DNA of 64,000 bases from Xaviernesmea oryzae (GCF_900177415.1 NZ_FXAF01000008.1:186001-250000); one strand, 5' to 3'; shown: positions 1 to 8,965, counted from the stretch's first letter. Notes: generated by a model not told the origin, from the sequence alone. Program-made: numbers and translations.

Positions 1-1441
1 TCGGCCAGGCGTCCTCCATCGGCCCCGTTTCCGGCACAGCACGCAGGAAATTGCCCCCGAGCCCGATGAAGGCGCGCACCTCGCCGTTGAGGATGCCGCG
101 GCAGGCGTCGACGGTCGACAGGCCTTCCTCGCGCGGGGGCTCGAAACCGTAGAGCTCGGCCAGTCTGTCGAGCGGCACCAGATCCGGCTTTTCCGAGATG
201 CCGACGGTGCGCTGGCCCTGTACGTTGGAATGGCCGCGCACCGGGCAGATGCCGGCGCCGGGCCTGCCGATATTGCCGCGCAGCAGCAGCAGATTGACGA
301 GCGATTGCACCGTCGTCACCCCGAGCTTGTGCTGGGTGAGCCCCATGCCGTAGACGCCCATGACCGCATTGGCTCGCCCATAGATTTCGGCCGCCTCTTC
401 CATCTCGGTCCGCTTCAGGCCGGATTCCTTTTCAAGGACACCCCAGGACTGCTCCTCGCAGAAGACCCGGAAATCCTCGAAGCCATGGCAATGTTCCGCG
501 ATGAACCCATGATCGAGAATGCCGCCCGAAGCCCGCTCGCGTTCGAAGAGCGCTTTGCACATGCCGGTGAGCGCTGCGATGTCCCCGCCCGCCTTCACCT
601 GATAGTAGCGATGGCTGATCTTCGTCTCGCCGCCTGTCAGCATCTCGACCGGGTTCTGCGGGTTGGTGAAGCGCTCGAGCCCCCTTTCCTTCAGCGGATT
701 GAAAGTGACGATCACGCAACCGCGTTTGGCCGCCTCCTGGAGTTGGTGCAGCATGCGCGGGCTGTTCGAACCGGTGTTCTGCCCGAAGAAGAAGATCGCA
801 TCCGCATGCGCGAAATCGTCCAGCCGAACCGAACCCACCGGCTGGCCGATGACCTCGGGAAGCGCCACCGAGGTCGTCTCGTGACACATGTTGGAACTGT
901 CCGGCAGGTTGTTGTTGCCATAAAGGCGGGCAAGCAGCTGGTACATGTAGGACGCTTCAAGCGAGGCGCGGCCCGAGGCGTAGAAGACCACCTTCTTCGG
1001 ATCCTCGGCGCGGATCGCCCTCAACTCCCGGCCGATCTCCTCGAAGGCGAGATCCCAGGAAACCGGTTCGTAGATGTCGAGCAGATGATCGTAACGCATC
1101 GGATGCGTCAGTCGTCCGACGGCCTCGAGACTGTAGTCGTCCCAGGTCCGCAGCTCGGTGACCGTATGGGTGGCGAAAAACTCAGGCAGGGCCTGTTTTC
1201 CGGTGAGTTCCCAGAAGGTCGCCTTGGCGCCGTTTTCGCAGAATTCCGCCACATGCGGACGCGCCGGCTTCGCCCAGGCGCAGCTCACGCAGGCAAAGCC
1301 CTCCGGCTTGTTCTGATGGGCCAGCGCATCGATCGTCGCAAGCCGTACGCGGCTGCGCAGCGCGTTGCGGAACAGCGATTGCACCGAGCCCCAGCCGCCC
1401 GCCGGGCCTTCGTAATGTCTGATGCGGATATGGGAGTCCAT
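1..1441 (-). CDS. FdhF/YdeP family molybdopterin oxidoreductase, N-terminal part (runs off the left edge)
   Basis: The visible 480 residues are the N-terminal part of a cytoplasmic molybdopterin oxidoreductase of the FdhF/YdeP type (formate dehydrogenase alpha-like). The N-terminus GPAGGWGSVQSL, the C51-x2-C54 pair, the SNMCHE motif, the LLLLRGNIGRPGAGICP stretch and RGHSNVQGQRTVGI all match my memory of E. coli YdeP, which is about 760 residues, so roughly 280 residues lie outside the window. The start is ATG at 1441 with GAGGGA about 10 nt upstream. YdeP-type proteins are linked to acid resistance or formate-like oxidation, but the substrate is not settled. It is divergent from tetR, so the TetR repressor may control it. 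Confidence 0.88.
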   Translation of the reverse strand, partial: MDSHIRIRHYEGPAGGWGSVQSLFRNALRSRVRLATIDALAHQNKPEGFACVSCAWAKPARPHVAEFCENGAKATFWELTGKQALPEFFATHTVTELRTWDDYSLEAVGRLTHPMRYDHLLDIYEPVSWDLAFEEIGRELRAIRAEDPKKVVFYASGRASLEASYMYQLLARLYGNNNLPDSSNMCHETTSVALPEVIGQPVGSVRLDDFAHADAIFFFGQNTGSNSPRMLHQLQEAAKRGCVIVTFNPLKERGLERFTNPQNPVEMLTGGETKISHRYYQVKAGGDIAALTGMCKALFERERASGGILDHGFIAEHCHGFEDFRVFCEEQSWGVLEKESGLKRTEMEEAAEIYGRANAVMGVYGMGLTQHKLGVTTVQSLVNLLLLRGNIGRPGAGICPVRGHSNVQGQRTVGISEKPDLVPLDRLAELYGFEPPREEGLSTVDACRGILNGEVRAFIGLGGNFLRAVPETGPMEDAWP

Positions 1442-1571
1442 TTCCAGGTTTCCCTCTTGAGACCAGCCGGACGGATTTCCGGCACTCAAGATGCATAATC
1501 ACCGTTCTGCCCGATGGTTCCCGGCGGCCGTTGCGACCTTTTTTCTTCGCGCCCAGTTGACTCCGGACTTC

Positions 1572-1593
1572 AATTTGTACACTTGTCCAAATT
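1572..1593. promoter_or_regulatory. putative TetR operator (22-bp imperfect dyad)
   Basis: A 22-bp near-palindrome with outer arms AATTTG (1572-1577) and CAAATT (1588-1593). The inner halves TTGTACA and TGTCCAA differ from a perfect dyad at one position. It sits 19 bp before the tetR start, between that gene and the divergent fdhF-like gene. It overlaps a weak promoter read as TTCAAT (1569-1574), an 18-bp spacer, then TATAAG (1593-1598). Autorepression by the adjacent TetR is the natural inference. Confidence 0.5.
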
Positions 1594-1612
1594 ATAAGGA
1601 CGATCGAACGAT

Positions 1613-2284
1613 ATGCGCCCAAGCCTACGGGAAACCCTTCTCAGAAACGCCGTGTCGCTGTTTTCCCGCAGCGGCTACAACGCCGTGTCGCTTCGCGACA
1701 TCGCCAAGGCGTCGGGCGCCAATGTCGGCAGCCTTACCTATCATTTCGGCTCCAAGGCCAATCTGCTCAGGGAAATCTACGAGCGCCACACGAAGCCGAT
1801 GAATGCGCGCCGCCTCGAACTGCTCGGCGAGGCGCGCCGGATCAGCAACCCGGACGAACGGCTGATGGCGGTCCTCAGAGCCTATGTCGTCCCCGCCTTC
1901 ACCTCCTCCACAGAGGGCGACGGCGGGGGCGCCGAATTCACCCGGATGCGCGCCGTGCTGTCGGCCGAGGGGAACGCGGATGCGCGGGAAATCATCGCCG
2001 ATGCCTTCGACGAGACAAGCCGGCTTTTCATAGAGGCGCTCGCCGACTGCGTTCCCGGCGCGCCGCTTGAAGGGGTCGTCTGGCGCAGCCAGTTCCTGCT
2101 CGGTGCCCTCTACTATGCCCTCGTCAACCCCGAGCGTGTGACGCGCCTTTCCGGCGGTGCGGCGAATGGAGAAGACCAGGAAGCCGCCGTCAACCAGATC
2201 GTCGAGGCGAGTTATGCGAGCTTCCGGAGCCTTTCGGCCGAGCTGGCCGCCTCTGACAAATCCATGAAGAAAGGTAGAAATTGA
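1613..2284 (+). CDS. TetR/AcrR family transcriptional regulator
   Basis: A 223-residue repressor. The N-terminal 50 residues form a typical TetR helix-turn-helix (AVSLFSRSGYNAVSLRDIAKASGANVG split over helices 1-3, then SLTYHFGSKANLLREIY). The remainder is a helical ligand-binding domain of normal length with no recognised ligand signature. It starts 19 bp after a 22-bp dyad. Its stop codon overlaps the ATG of the next gene (TGATG), so it is co-transcribed with the LigI-like hydrolase and the TctC-type binding protein. That suggests the regulator responds to the acid those two handle. The effector is unknown. Confidence 0.9.
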   Translation: MRPSLRETLLRNAVSLFSRSGYNAVSLRDIAKASGANVGSLTYHFGSKANLLREIYERHTKPMNARRLELLGEARRISNPDERLMAVLRAYVVPAFTSSTEGDGGGAEFTRMRAVLSAEGNADAREIIADAFDETSRLFIEALADCVPGAPLEGVVWRSQFLLGALYYALVNPERVTRLSGGAANGEDQEAAVNQIVEASYASFRSLSAELAASDKSMKKGRN

Positions 2285-3144
2285 TGACCACTGCCCTCCA
2301 CGCGAACGAAAGGCGGCGCAAGCCGGATTTCATTCTGCCTGCCGGCAGTTGCGATGCCCATTGCCACGTCTTCGGTCCCGGCGCCGTCTTCCCCTACGCG
2401 CCGGACCGCCGCTACACGCCGGAGGACGCACCCAAGGAAGCGCTCGCCGCACTTCACGAGAGGCTTGGCGTCGCTCGGGCGGTGATCGTGCAGGCGAGCT
2501 GCCACGGAACCGACAACCGCGCCATGCTCGATGCGATCGCCTGGCGGCCGGACCGTTACCGGGGCGTCGCCATCGTCGACGACAGCTTCGACGACCGTGC
2601 CTACCAGCAACTCGACGACGGCGGCGTGCGGGGCGTGCGCTTCAATTTCGTACGCCATCTCGGCGGCGCGCCCGACATGAACGTCTTCGACCGCGTGATC
2701 GACCGGATCAGGGGACGGGGCTGGCATGTCGTCCTGCATCTGGATGCCACGGACATCGAGCCGCTCTCCGACATGATCCGCCGCTTGCCCGTGCCCTTCA
2801 TCATCGACCACATGGGCCGGATCGACACCAAGCTCGGCACGCAGCAGCCGGCTTTCCGGACGCTGCTGGAGCTCGCCCGGCGGGAGAACTGCTGGGTCAA
2901 GGTTTGCGGCTCGGAGCGGATTTCAGACTTCCCCTTCGATGCGGCGGTGCCCTTCGCACGGGCGCTGGTGGAAGCGAGCCCCGAGCGAACTCTCTGGGGC
3001 ACAGATTTCCCGCATCCCAATCTCAAGGCGCCCGTCGACGAGGCCGATCTCGTAGACCTCGTCACGCGCTTTGCCATCAACGCAGAGGAGCGGCAGAGGC
3101 TCCTCGTCGACAATCCCGCACGTCTTTACGGCTTCGCCGTCTGA
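2284..3144 (+). CDS. amidohydrolase 2 family lactonase, LigI (2-pyrone-4,6-dicarboxylate hydrolase)-like
   Basis: A 286-residue TIM-barrel hydrolase of the amidohydrolase-2 family. Visible motifs are the N-terminal DAHCHVFGP metal-type motif (about residue 23), VVLHLDATDIE, FIIDHMGRID and the C-terminal TLWGTDFPHPN motif with the conserved Asp. This set and the length match LigI-type lactonases, which open the 2-pyrone-4,6-dicarboxylate ring in protocatechuate/gallate meta-cleavage. No other PDC pathway gene is nearby, so a different dicarboxylic lactone is possible. ATG at 2284 overlaps the tetR stop; TTG at 2281 is an alternative start. It is followed after 22 bp by a tricarboxylate-type binding protein, consistent with uptake and hydrolysis of an organic acid. 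Confidence 0.8.
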   Translation: MTTALHANERRRKPDFILPAGSCDAHCHVFGPGAVFPYAPDRRYTPEDAPKEALAALHERLGVARAVIVQASCHGTDNRAMLDAIAWRPDRYRGVAIVDDSFDDRAYQQLDDGGVRGVRFNFVRHLGGAPDMNVFDRVIDRIRGRGWHVVLHLDATDIEPLSDMIRRLPVPFIIDHMGRIDTKLGTQQPAFRTLLELARRENCWVKVCGSERISDFPFDAAVPFARALVEASPERTLWGTDFPHPNLKAPVDEADLVDLVTRFAINAEERQRLLVDNPARLYGFAV

Positions 3145-3166
3145 ACGGCTCAAAGAGGAGGAGAGA

Positions 3167-4186
3167 ATGAACTATACCGTCGCACAAAAATCGGGTGGAC
3201 TGTTCCGGCAGACTGCAAAAATCATGAAATGGCTGGCTCCTGCGCTGGCCCTCGCGCTTGCGGCCCCTGCGGCAGCCTCGGCGCAGGAGGATTATCCCTC
3301 GCACGACATCACGCTGGTGCTGCCCTTCGGTCCGGGCGGGATCGCAGACATCACCTCGCGCGTGGTCGCGGATGCCTTGGGAAAGAAGCTCGGCAGGCAG
3401 ATCGTCATTCTGAACCAGCCGGGCGCCGGCGGCACCACCGCGGCCCGGGCAGCCCTCAACGCCGAGGCCGACGGATACACGCTTGCGCTGCTTTCGAACG
3501 GAACGGCGATCAGCGTGCCGCTGTTCAAGAACCTCAGCTTCGACCCGGTCGCGGATTTCGTGCCGGTCTCGAGCCTCGCCTATTTCGACTTCGTCTTCGT
3601 CACCAAGGCGGGGGGTAAATTCAAGACGCTGAAGGATGTGCTGGACGCCGCTCGTGCCAATCCCGGCGGCCTGAACGTCGGCACGATCAATGTCGGCAGC
3701 AGCCAGAACCTCGCAGCGGAGCTCTTCAAGTCCACGTCGGGAATCGACTTCACGATCGTGCCTTACAAGGCGACCCCTGATCTCCTGGTCGCGCTGCTCG
3801 GAGACGAGCTCGATGTCATCATCGACAGCCAGACCGCCCTCAAGGCGGCACTCACCCAGGGTCAGGCGACCGCCGTCGCCTCTTCCGGCCCCAGCCGCTC
3901 CAGCCTGCTGCCGAACGTGCCGACGGCACAGGAGCAAGGCGTACAGGGCTTCGACGTGACCTCCTGGAATGCGATTTTCGCGCCGGCCGGCACGCCGCCT
4001 GAAGTGGTGAAGAAGCTCAACGCCGCTCTGGTGGAGGTCCTCGCCGATCCGGCCATCCAGAAGCGGTTTGCCGAACTCGGTGTTGAGGCCCGCTCCAGCA
4101 CGCCGGAAGAGATCGGCAAGCGCCTTTCCGACGACATCACCAAGTGGTCAGCGGTGATCGAGAAGGCCGGAATCCCGAAGCAGTAA
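3167..4186 (+). CDS. TctC/Bug-type tripartite tricarboxylate transporter substrate-binding protein
   Basis: A 339-residue periplasmic binding protein of the tripartite tricarboxylate (TTT) family. After the signal segment (MKWLAPALALALAAPAAASAQ, from the internal Met at 3224) come the family hallmarks: DITLVLPFGPGGIADITSR, the ILNQPGAGGTTAA loop and the late SWNAIFAPAGTPPEVVKKLN. The chosen start at 3167 has a strong AGAGGAGGAGAG ribosome-binding site. It adds 19 residues before the hydrophobic core, and starting at 3224 would give a more standard leader. No TctA or TctB membrane subunit follows. Orphan Bug receptors are common in betaproteobacteria and also occur in rhizobia, and may borrow a transporter encoded elsewhere. 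Confidence 0.9.
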   Translation: MNYTVAQKSGGLFRQTAKIMKWLAPALALALAAPAAASAQEDYPSHDITLVLPFGPGGIADITSRVVADALGKKLGRQIVILNQPGAGGTTAARAALNAEADGYTLALLSNGTAISVPLFKNLSFDPVADFVPVSSLAYFDFVFVTKAGGKFKTLKDVLDAARANPGGLNVGTINVGSSQNLAAELFKSTSGIDFTIVPYKATPDLLVALLGDELDVIIDSQTALKAALTQGQATAVASSGPSRSSLLPNVPTAQEQGVQGFDVTSWNAIFAPAGTPPEVVKKLNAALVEVLADPAIQKRFAELGVEARSSTPEEIGKRLSDDITKWSAVIEKAGIPKQ

Positions 4187-4201
4187 GCCTCGAACGTCCT
4201 G

Positions 4202-4228
4202 CGGCCCGATCCCATCCGGATCGGGCTG
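4202..4228. terminator. bidirectional terminator-like hairpin
   Basis: GCCCGATCC (4204-4212) pairs perfectly with GGATCGGGC (4218-4226) across a 5-nt loop. Two more flanking pairs include one G-U. It lies between the convergent TctC-type gene (+) and livF (-). There is no strong U-tract on either strand. Confidence 0.6.
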
Positions 4229-4251
4229 CCTGCCGTCCGATCCGAATGCTC

Positions 4252-4971
4252 TCAATGCCGCGCACCCTTCTCCACGCCGAGATGCTGGCCGAGGATTGTC
4301 TCGTTCGCCAATAGCTCGGCGCTGGTGCCCTGATAGACCACGGCACCGCGGTCGAGGATTACCGCGTCATCGGAAAGCGGCAGCACCTTGCGTGCCTTCT
4401 GCTCGATGATGATCGCCGACATGCCCTCGCCCTCGACGATCCGGCGGATCGCTGCCAGGAGTTCATCGACGATGATCGGCGCAAGCCCTTCGAGCGGTTC
4501 GTCGAGCAGCAGCAGCTTCGGATTGACCATCAGCGCGCGGCCAACCGCCAGCATCTGCTGCTCGCCACCGGAAAGCTGGTTGCCGAGATTGTTGCGTCGC
4601 TCCCTCAGCCGCGGGAACATGCCGTAGACGCGCTCCAGATTCCACACGCCGGGTCTCGCGATGGCGGTGAGGTTTTCCTCCACCGTCAGCGATTTGAATA
4701 TGTTGCGCTCCTGCGGCACCCAGCCGATGCCCGCTGCGGCGCGGCGATCTGCCCTCAGCTTCGTCACGTCGCGCCCCATCAGGTGGATCGAGCCGGAATG
4801 GTGGGTCGTGACGCCTGCCAGCGTATTGACGAAGGTCGTCTTGCCCGTGCCGTTGCGTCCGAGCAATGCAAGCGTGCGGCCTTCGGGGATGGTCAGGCTG
4901 ATGCCGGACAGCACGCTCGCCTCGCCGTAACCCGCCACCAGCTTTTCGGTGACCAGAACCGGGGTACTCAT
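4252..4971 (-). CDS. livF: branched-chain amino acid-type ABC transporter ATPase, LivF
   Basis: A 239-residue nucleotide-binding subunit of a HAAT-class ABC importer. Walker A LGRNGTGKTT lies at about 38-45, the signature LSGGEQQ at 133-139 and Walker B KLLLLDEP at 152-159, followed by IIEQKA in place of the usual His loop, as is typical of LivF. The size matches LivF rather than LivG. It is the last gene of the livH-livM-livG-livF run, 12 bp after livG. The binding proteins upstream lack a recognisable specificity, so the cargo could be amino acids, amides or aromatic or organic acids. Confidence 0.93.
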   Translation of the reverse strand: MSTPVLVTEKLVAGYGEASVLSGISLTIPEGRTLALLGRNGTGKTTFVNTLAGVTTHHSGSIHLMGRDVTKLRADRRAAAGIGWVPQERNIFKSLTVEENLTAIARPGVWNLERVYGMFPRLRERRNNLGNQLSGGEQQMLAVGRALMVNPKLLLLDEPLEGLAPIIVDELLAAIRRIVEGEGMSAIIIEQKARKVLPLSDDAVILDRGAVVYQGTSAELLANETILGQHLGVEKGARH

Positions 4972-4983
4972 GCGTTTTCCCTC

Positions 4984-5733
4984 TTAAGCATTTTCACCAA
5001 GATAGACGGCCTTGACGCGCGGGTCGGCGGAGATCTCCGCGACAGTGCCTTCGGTAAAGAGCGCGCCGGCCACCAGAACGGAGATACGGTTGGCGAACGA
5101 AAAGACCAGATCCATGTCGTGCTCGATCAGGAGCACGGTCACATCGGCCGGCAGGGCCGAGACGATCGACAGCACCTCGTGCCGCTCGTCCTCCGGCACG
5201 CCGGCGGCCGGCTCGTCGAGCAACAGAACGCGCGGTTTGGAGGCAAAGGCAAGCGCGATCTCGAGCAGGCGCTGCTTTCCATAAGGCAGGATGACGGTGC
5301 GCTCGCCCATGACCGACGCCAGGCCGAAGCGGGCAAGCAGTGCCGCCGCCTCGTCGACCACCTTGTCGTAACCGGCCATCGATTTCCAGAGATTGTGCCC
5401 GGCACCCTCGCGCTCGGCGATCGCCAGCGCGACCGTTTCGAGCGGCGTGAAGTCGCTGAAGAGCTGGTTGATCTGGAAGGTGCGCGTAAGCCCCCGCTTG
5501 ACGCGTCTGAAGGAGGCGAGCGAGGTGATATCCTCGCCCTCAAGGAAGACCTGGCCTTCGGAAGGCGGCAGAACGCCCGTCAGCAGGTTGATCAGCGTCG
5601 TCTTGCCGGCACCGTTGGGGCCGATCAGCGCGTGACGCGCACCGCGCTCCACCTTGAGGCTGACGTCATTGGTGGCGAGAAAGGCGCCGAAGCGACGTTT
5701 CAGATTACGGGTTTCGAGAACGATATCGCTCAT
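4984..5733 (-). CDS. livG: branched-chain amino acid-type ABC transporter ATPase, LivG
   Basis: A 249-residue ATPase. Walker A IGPNGAGKTT is at 38-46, the Q-loop region is TFQINQLFSDFTPLETV and the signature reads PYGKQRLLEIA, a common LivG variant. Walker B is VLLLDEP and the switch is LIEHDMDLVFSFANRI. It overlaps the livM stop by four bases (ATGA), so translational coupling is likely. It forms the heterodimeric motor with the LivF product. Confidence 0.93.
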   Translation of the reverse strand: MSDIVLETRNLKRRFGAFLATNDVSLKVERGARHALIGPNGAGKTTLINLLTGVLPPSEGQVFLEGEDITSLASFRRVKRGLTRTFQINQLFSDFTPLETVALAIAEREGAGHNLWKSMAGYDKVVDEAAALLARFGLASVMGERTVILPYGKQRLLEIALAFASKPRVLLLDEPAAGVPEDERHEVLSIVSALPADVTVLLIEHDMDLVFSFANRISVLVAGALFTEGTVAEISADPRVKAVYLGENA

Positions 5734-6770
5734 CGCCCGTCCTCCTTCTTCGAGAAGCGTTCCGGCAGATATTCCACCCAGCGTGCCAGCCGGTCACGGC
5801 CGATCAGAACGAGGATGACCAGCAGCAGGCCGATGTAGAACATCCAGTATTGCGGCGTGATGACGGAAAGCCAGTCCTTCACCAGCGTGAACAGGATCGC
5901 CCCGAAGATGCCGCCGTAGAGATAACCCGTGCCGCCGATGACGAGCACGAGCAACACATCGGCAGAGCGATGGAAGGCGAGCACGTCCGGCGAGACGAAG
6001 CTCGTCGTCTGGGTGAGCAGCGCGCCGGCCATGCCGGCGAAGACCGCAGCGATCGTATAGGCGATGACAATGCGCTTGCGAGCGGGCACCGCGATCATGC
6101 CGGCACGCATCGCGTTCCCCTTGATCGCCTTCAAGGACATGCCGAAGGGCGAAAAGGCGATGCGCCGCATGATCATCGTGCCGACGAAGAGTACGACCAG
6201 ACAATAAATATAGCCGGTCTTGCCGAACAGATCGAATTCGAAGAGGCCGAGGATGGGACCGGGCAGGAAACCGGAAAGACCGTCGGCCCCGCCGGTGAGC
6301 CAAGCCATCTGGTTTGCCACTTCCGCCATCATCAGGCCGATGCCGAGCGTCGTCATCAGGCGGGTCAGGTCCGAGCCGCGCAGGATGAGGAAGCTTGTGA
6401 ACAAGCCAAGCACGCCCGCCGCGATGCCTGCGACGATCAGGCCGGTCACCGGCTCCGCGACGTAGTGCAGCGCCATCAGTCCCGCTATATAGGCGCCGAG
6501 GCCGAAGAAGGCGGTGTGGCCGAGCGATACGATGCCGGCAAAACCGAGCACCAGGTCGAGCGACACGGCAAACAGCGCCAGAATGGCGATCTCGGTGAGG
6601 ATCAGCATTTTCGACGGCAGCACAAAATAGGCGGCAATCGCGACGACCCAGATGATGATCTCGTAGAAGCGGATACGGCTCCTGCGCTTCATCAGCTTGG
6701 CGGCGCGGCTCGTCGCGCTGGCGGTGGAGGAGTTTGCCATCACGGTGGTTTCCTGTTGAACAACGCTCAT
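5730..6770 (-). CDS. livM: branched-chain amino acid-type ABC transporter permease, LivM
   Basis: A 346-residue polytopic inner-membrane permease. A charged cytoplasmic N-terminal extension (about 30 residues, rich in Ser, Ala, Arg and Lys) precedes roughly nine hydrophobic segments. The LDLVLGFAGIVSLGHTAFFGLGAY-type region, split in the middle of the protein, is the LivM hallmark, as is the GMSLKAIKGNAMRAGMIAV coupling helix. Its start overlaps the livH stop by four bases and its stop overlaps the livG start by four, a tightly coupled operon. The true start could be the second Met, about 10 residues in. Confidence 0.92.
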   Translation of the reverse strand: MSVVQQETTVMANSSTASATSRAAKLMKRRSRIRFYEIIIWVVAIAAYFVLPSKMLILTEIAILALFAVSLDLVLGFAGIVSLGHTAFFGLGAYIAGLMALHYVAEPVTGLIVAGIAAGVLGLFTSFLILRGSDLTRLMTTLGIGLMMAEVANQMAWLTGGADGLSGFLPGPILGLFEFDLFGKTGYIYCLVVLFVGTMIMRRIAFSPFGMSLKAIKGNAMRAGMIAVPARKRIVIAYTIAAVFAGMAGALLTQTTSFVSPDVLAFHRSADVLLVLVIGGTGYLYGGIFGAILFTLVKDWLSVITPQYWMFYIGLLLVILVLIGRDRLARWVEYLPERFSKKEDGR

Positions 6771-7624
6771 CGGCCGCCCCTCGCGAACAGGCCGTTCGGG
6801 CGAACGATCAGCATGATGATCATCAGCGCGTAGATGACGAAGGGACCGATGGCCGGAACGTAATACTTGCCCGCCACGTCGGCGATGCCGAGCAGCAGGG
6901 CGGCGAGAAACGGCCCGGACACGGTCGAGGTGCCGCCGACGGACACGACGATCAGGAAGTAGATCATGAATTTCAGCGGGAAGTTCGGATCAAGCCCGAG
7001 GATTTCCGCGCCCATCGCGCCGCCGAGGCCCGCAAGACCCGAACCGAAGGCGAAGGTGAGCGCGAAGACGACGGGGACGTTGATGCCGAGGCCCATGGCG
7101 ACGCGGCGGTCATCGACGGCGGCGCGCAGCCGGCTTCCGAAGCGCGTCTTCGACAGGATGAGCTGCAACGCAACGGCCAGCACGGCGCAGAGGATGATGG
7201 TGAAGAGGCGGTAGCGGCCGACGCCCACGCCGAAAACATCCATGCGGCCGGAAAGCTCCGGCGGCAGGTTGATGAGCTGCTGCTGGCCACCCATGAAATA
7301 GTCGGTGGCCGCGATCGCCATGAAAACCAGGCCGATCGAGAAAAGCACCTGATCCAGATGCGGTGCCTGGTAAAGCCACTGATAAAGCGTGCGCTCCAGG
7401 ATGAGCCCGATGAACGCCGCGACGATGAAGGCGGCAGGCAGGCACCAGTAGAAGGAGATGCCGTAGCGGTTCATCATGATGACGGTCACATAACCGCCGG
7501 CCATGGCAAAGGCGCCATGCGCCAGATTGATGAAGTTCATCAGGCCAAGCGTCACCGTCAGCCCGCAGGCGAGGATGAACAGCAACATGCCGTAAGCGAC
7601 GCCGTCAAACAGAATGGTCAGCAT
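6767..7624 (-). CDS. livH: branched-chain amino acid-type ABC transporter permease, LivH
   Basis: A 285-residue permease with the LivH N-terminal signature (DGVAYGMLLFILACGLTVTLGLMNFINLAHGAF, read in two parts) and about eight membrane segments. The coupling loop SKTRFGSRLRAAVDDRRVAMGLGIN lies in the middle. It partners LivM in the membrane pore. It follows the livK1 binding-protein gene with a gap of about 160 bp that shows no terminator hairpin, so read-through from the livK1 promoter is likely. Confidence 0.93.
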   Translation of the reverse strand: MLTILFDGVAYGMLLFILACGLTVTLGLMNFINLAHGAFAMAGGYVTVIMMNRYGISFYWCLPAAFIVAAFIGLILERTLYQWLYQAPHLDQVLFSIGLVFMAIAATDYFMGGQQQLINLPPELSGRMDVFGVGVGRYRLFTIILCAVLAVALQLILSKTRFGSRLRAAVDDRRVAMGLGINVPVVFALTFAFGSGLAGLGGAMGAEILGLDPNFPLKFMIYFLIVVSVGGTSTVSGPFLAALLLGIADVAGKYYVPAIGPFVIYALMIIMLIVRPNGLFARGGR

Positions 7625-7786
7625 ATGAATCTTCTTTATGGGGCTTCTTCAGCTCGCAACCTTGCCCGCCTCCCAGCAAACGGCAGGGCCCTTCCCGTTG
7701 AAAGACCACATTCGGAGGCAAGCACGCAAGGCATTTCCGCGTGACCAGGCGACGGAAAGGAAGCTCTCCGCCGCCAGTCATCACGG

Positions 7787-8965
7787 TTACTTGGCTTCGG
7801 CCTTTTCCGGATCCTTGAGCGCCTCGAACGTCGCGAACTCGACATTGTGCAGCTCGCCGTTCACTTCCTTGACCTCGCGCATATAGATGTTCTGGATGAT
7901 GTCGCGGGTTTCCGGATCGATGGAGACCGGACCGCGCGGGCTCGTCCAGGAAAGGCCCTTGACGGCTTCCATGAAGGCCGGGCCGCTCGCGTCGCCCTTG
8001 GTCTTTTCGAGCGCGGCATAGATCAGCGCCATGCCGTCGTAACCGCCGACCGACATGAAGTTCGGCCGCATGCCGTTGTTGGCTTTCTCGAAAGCCTCGA
8101 CATAGGCCTTGTTTTCCGGGCTGTCATGCGCTGTCGCATAGAAATGGCCGGTGATGGTCCCGAGTGCCGGCTTACCCATCGAGTTCAGGATATCGTCGTC
8201 GGTAACGTCGCCGGTGGCGATCAGCTTGATGCCGGCATCCGCCAGGCCGCGGTCGGCGAACTGCTTCATGAACAGCGAGCCTGCGCCGGAGGGCAGGAAG
8301 ACGAAGACCGCATCCGGCTTGGCATCGCGAACACGCTGCAGGAAGGGCGCGAAATCGGGATTGGCGAGCGGTACGCGGACCGCTTCGGTGATCTCGCCGC
8401 CTTTCGCCTTGAATTCCTTGCTGAACCACTTCTCGGCATCGATGCCCGGGCCGTAATCGGAAACGAGCGTGACGACCTTCTTGATGCCGTTCTGAGCCGC
8501 CCAGGTGCCGACCGGAAGCGAATATTGCGGCAGGGTGCCCGAGGTGCGGGTGATGTATTCGGAAGCCTTGGTGATCGACGCCGTTCCGGCGGCCATCACG
8601 ATCGACGGGATCTTCGCCTGGGTCGCGACCGGCGCGACCGCCATAGCGAGCGGCGTCAGGCCGAAGCCGGCGAGAACCTTCGCGCCGTCGTTGACGACGA
8701 GTTCCTGCGCGATGCGACGGGTCTGGTCGGCCGTGCCGGCGTCGTCGCGGATGACGAGCTCGATCTTCTTTCCGGCAACCGTATCGCCCTTGGCGGCGAT
8801 GAAGGCCTTGGCGCCCGCCGAAACCTGGCGGCCGGTCGATGCGAACGGACCGGTCATCGGCAGGATAAGACCGACCTTGATGACTTCCTGCGCCGCTGCC
8901 GGAACGGCGGCAAGGCAACCGAGCGCAACACCAGCGGCCGCCATGAGCGTTCTTCTATTGAGCAT
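7787..8965 (-). CDS. livK: ABC transporter substrate-binding protein, LivK-type (copy 1)
   Basis: A 392-residue periplasmic binding protein of the Peripla_BP_6 (Leu/Ile/Val/amide) family. A leader beginning MLNRRTLMAAAG and ending in VPAAAQ precedes the mature domain, which opens VIKVGLILPMTGPFASTGRQ. The LVSDYGPGID and RDAKPDAVFVFLPSGAG segments are family hallmarks. It is clearly paralogous to the protein at 10640-11809; most positions are identical by eye. It has its own promoter and lies directly upstream of livHMGF, so it is the resident receptor. The twin arginine in the leader could direct Tat export, but the hydrophobic core is Sec-like. Confidence 0.9.
   Translation of the reverse strand: MLNRRTLMAAAGVALGCLAAVPAAAQEVIKVGLILPMTGPFASTGRQVSAGAKAFIAAKGDTVAGKKIELVIRDDAGTADQTRRIAQELVVNDGAKVLAGFGLTPLAMAVAPVATQAKIPSIVMAAGTASITKASEYITRTSGTLPQYSLPVGTWAAQNGIKKVVTLVSDYGPGIDAEKWFSKEFKAKGGEITEAVRVPLANPDFAPFLQRVRDAKPDAVFVFLPSGAGSLFMKQFADRGLADAGIKLIATGDVTDDDILNSMGKPALGTITGHFYATAHDSPENKAYVEAFEKANNGMRPNFMSVGGYDGMALIYAALEKTKGDASGPAFMEAVKGLSWTSPRGPVSIDPETRDIIQNIYMREVKEVNGELHNVEFATFEALKDPEKAEAK

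Noticed and set aside
230..1498. A 422-residue plus-strand open frame at the left edge
   Set aside because: The minus strand carries the FdhF/YdeP-type enzyme with conserved motifs. The plus-strand translation has no recognisable feature.
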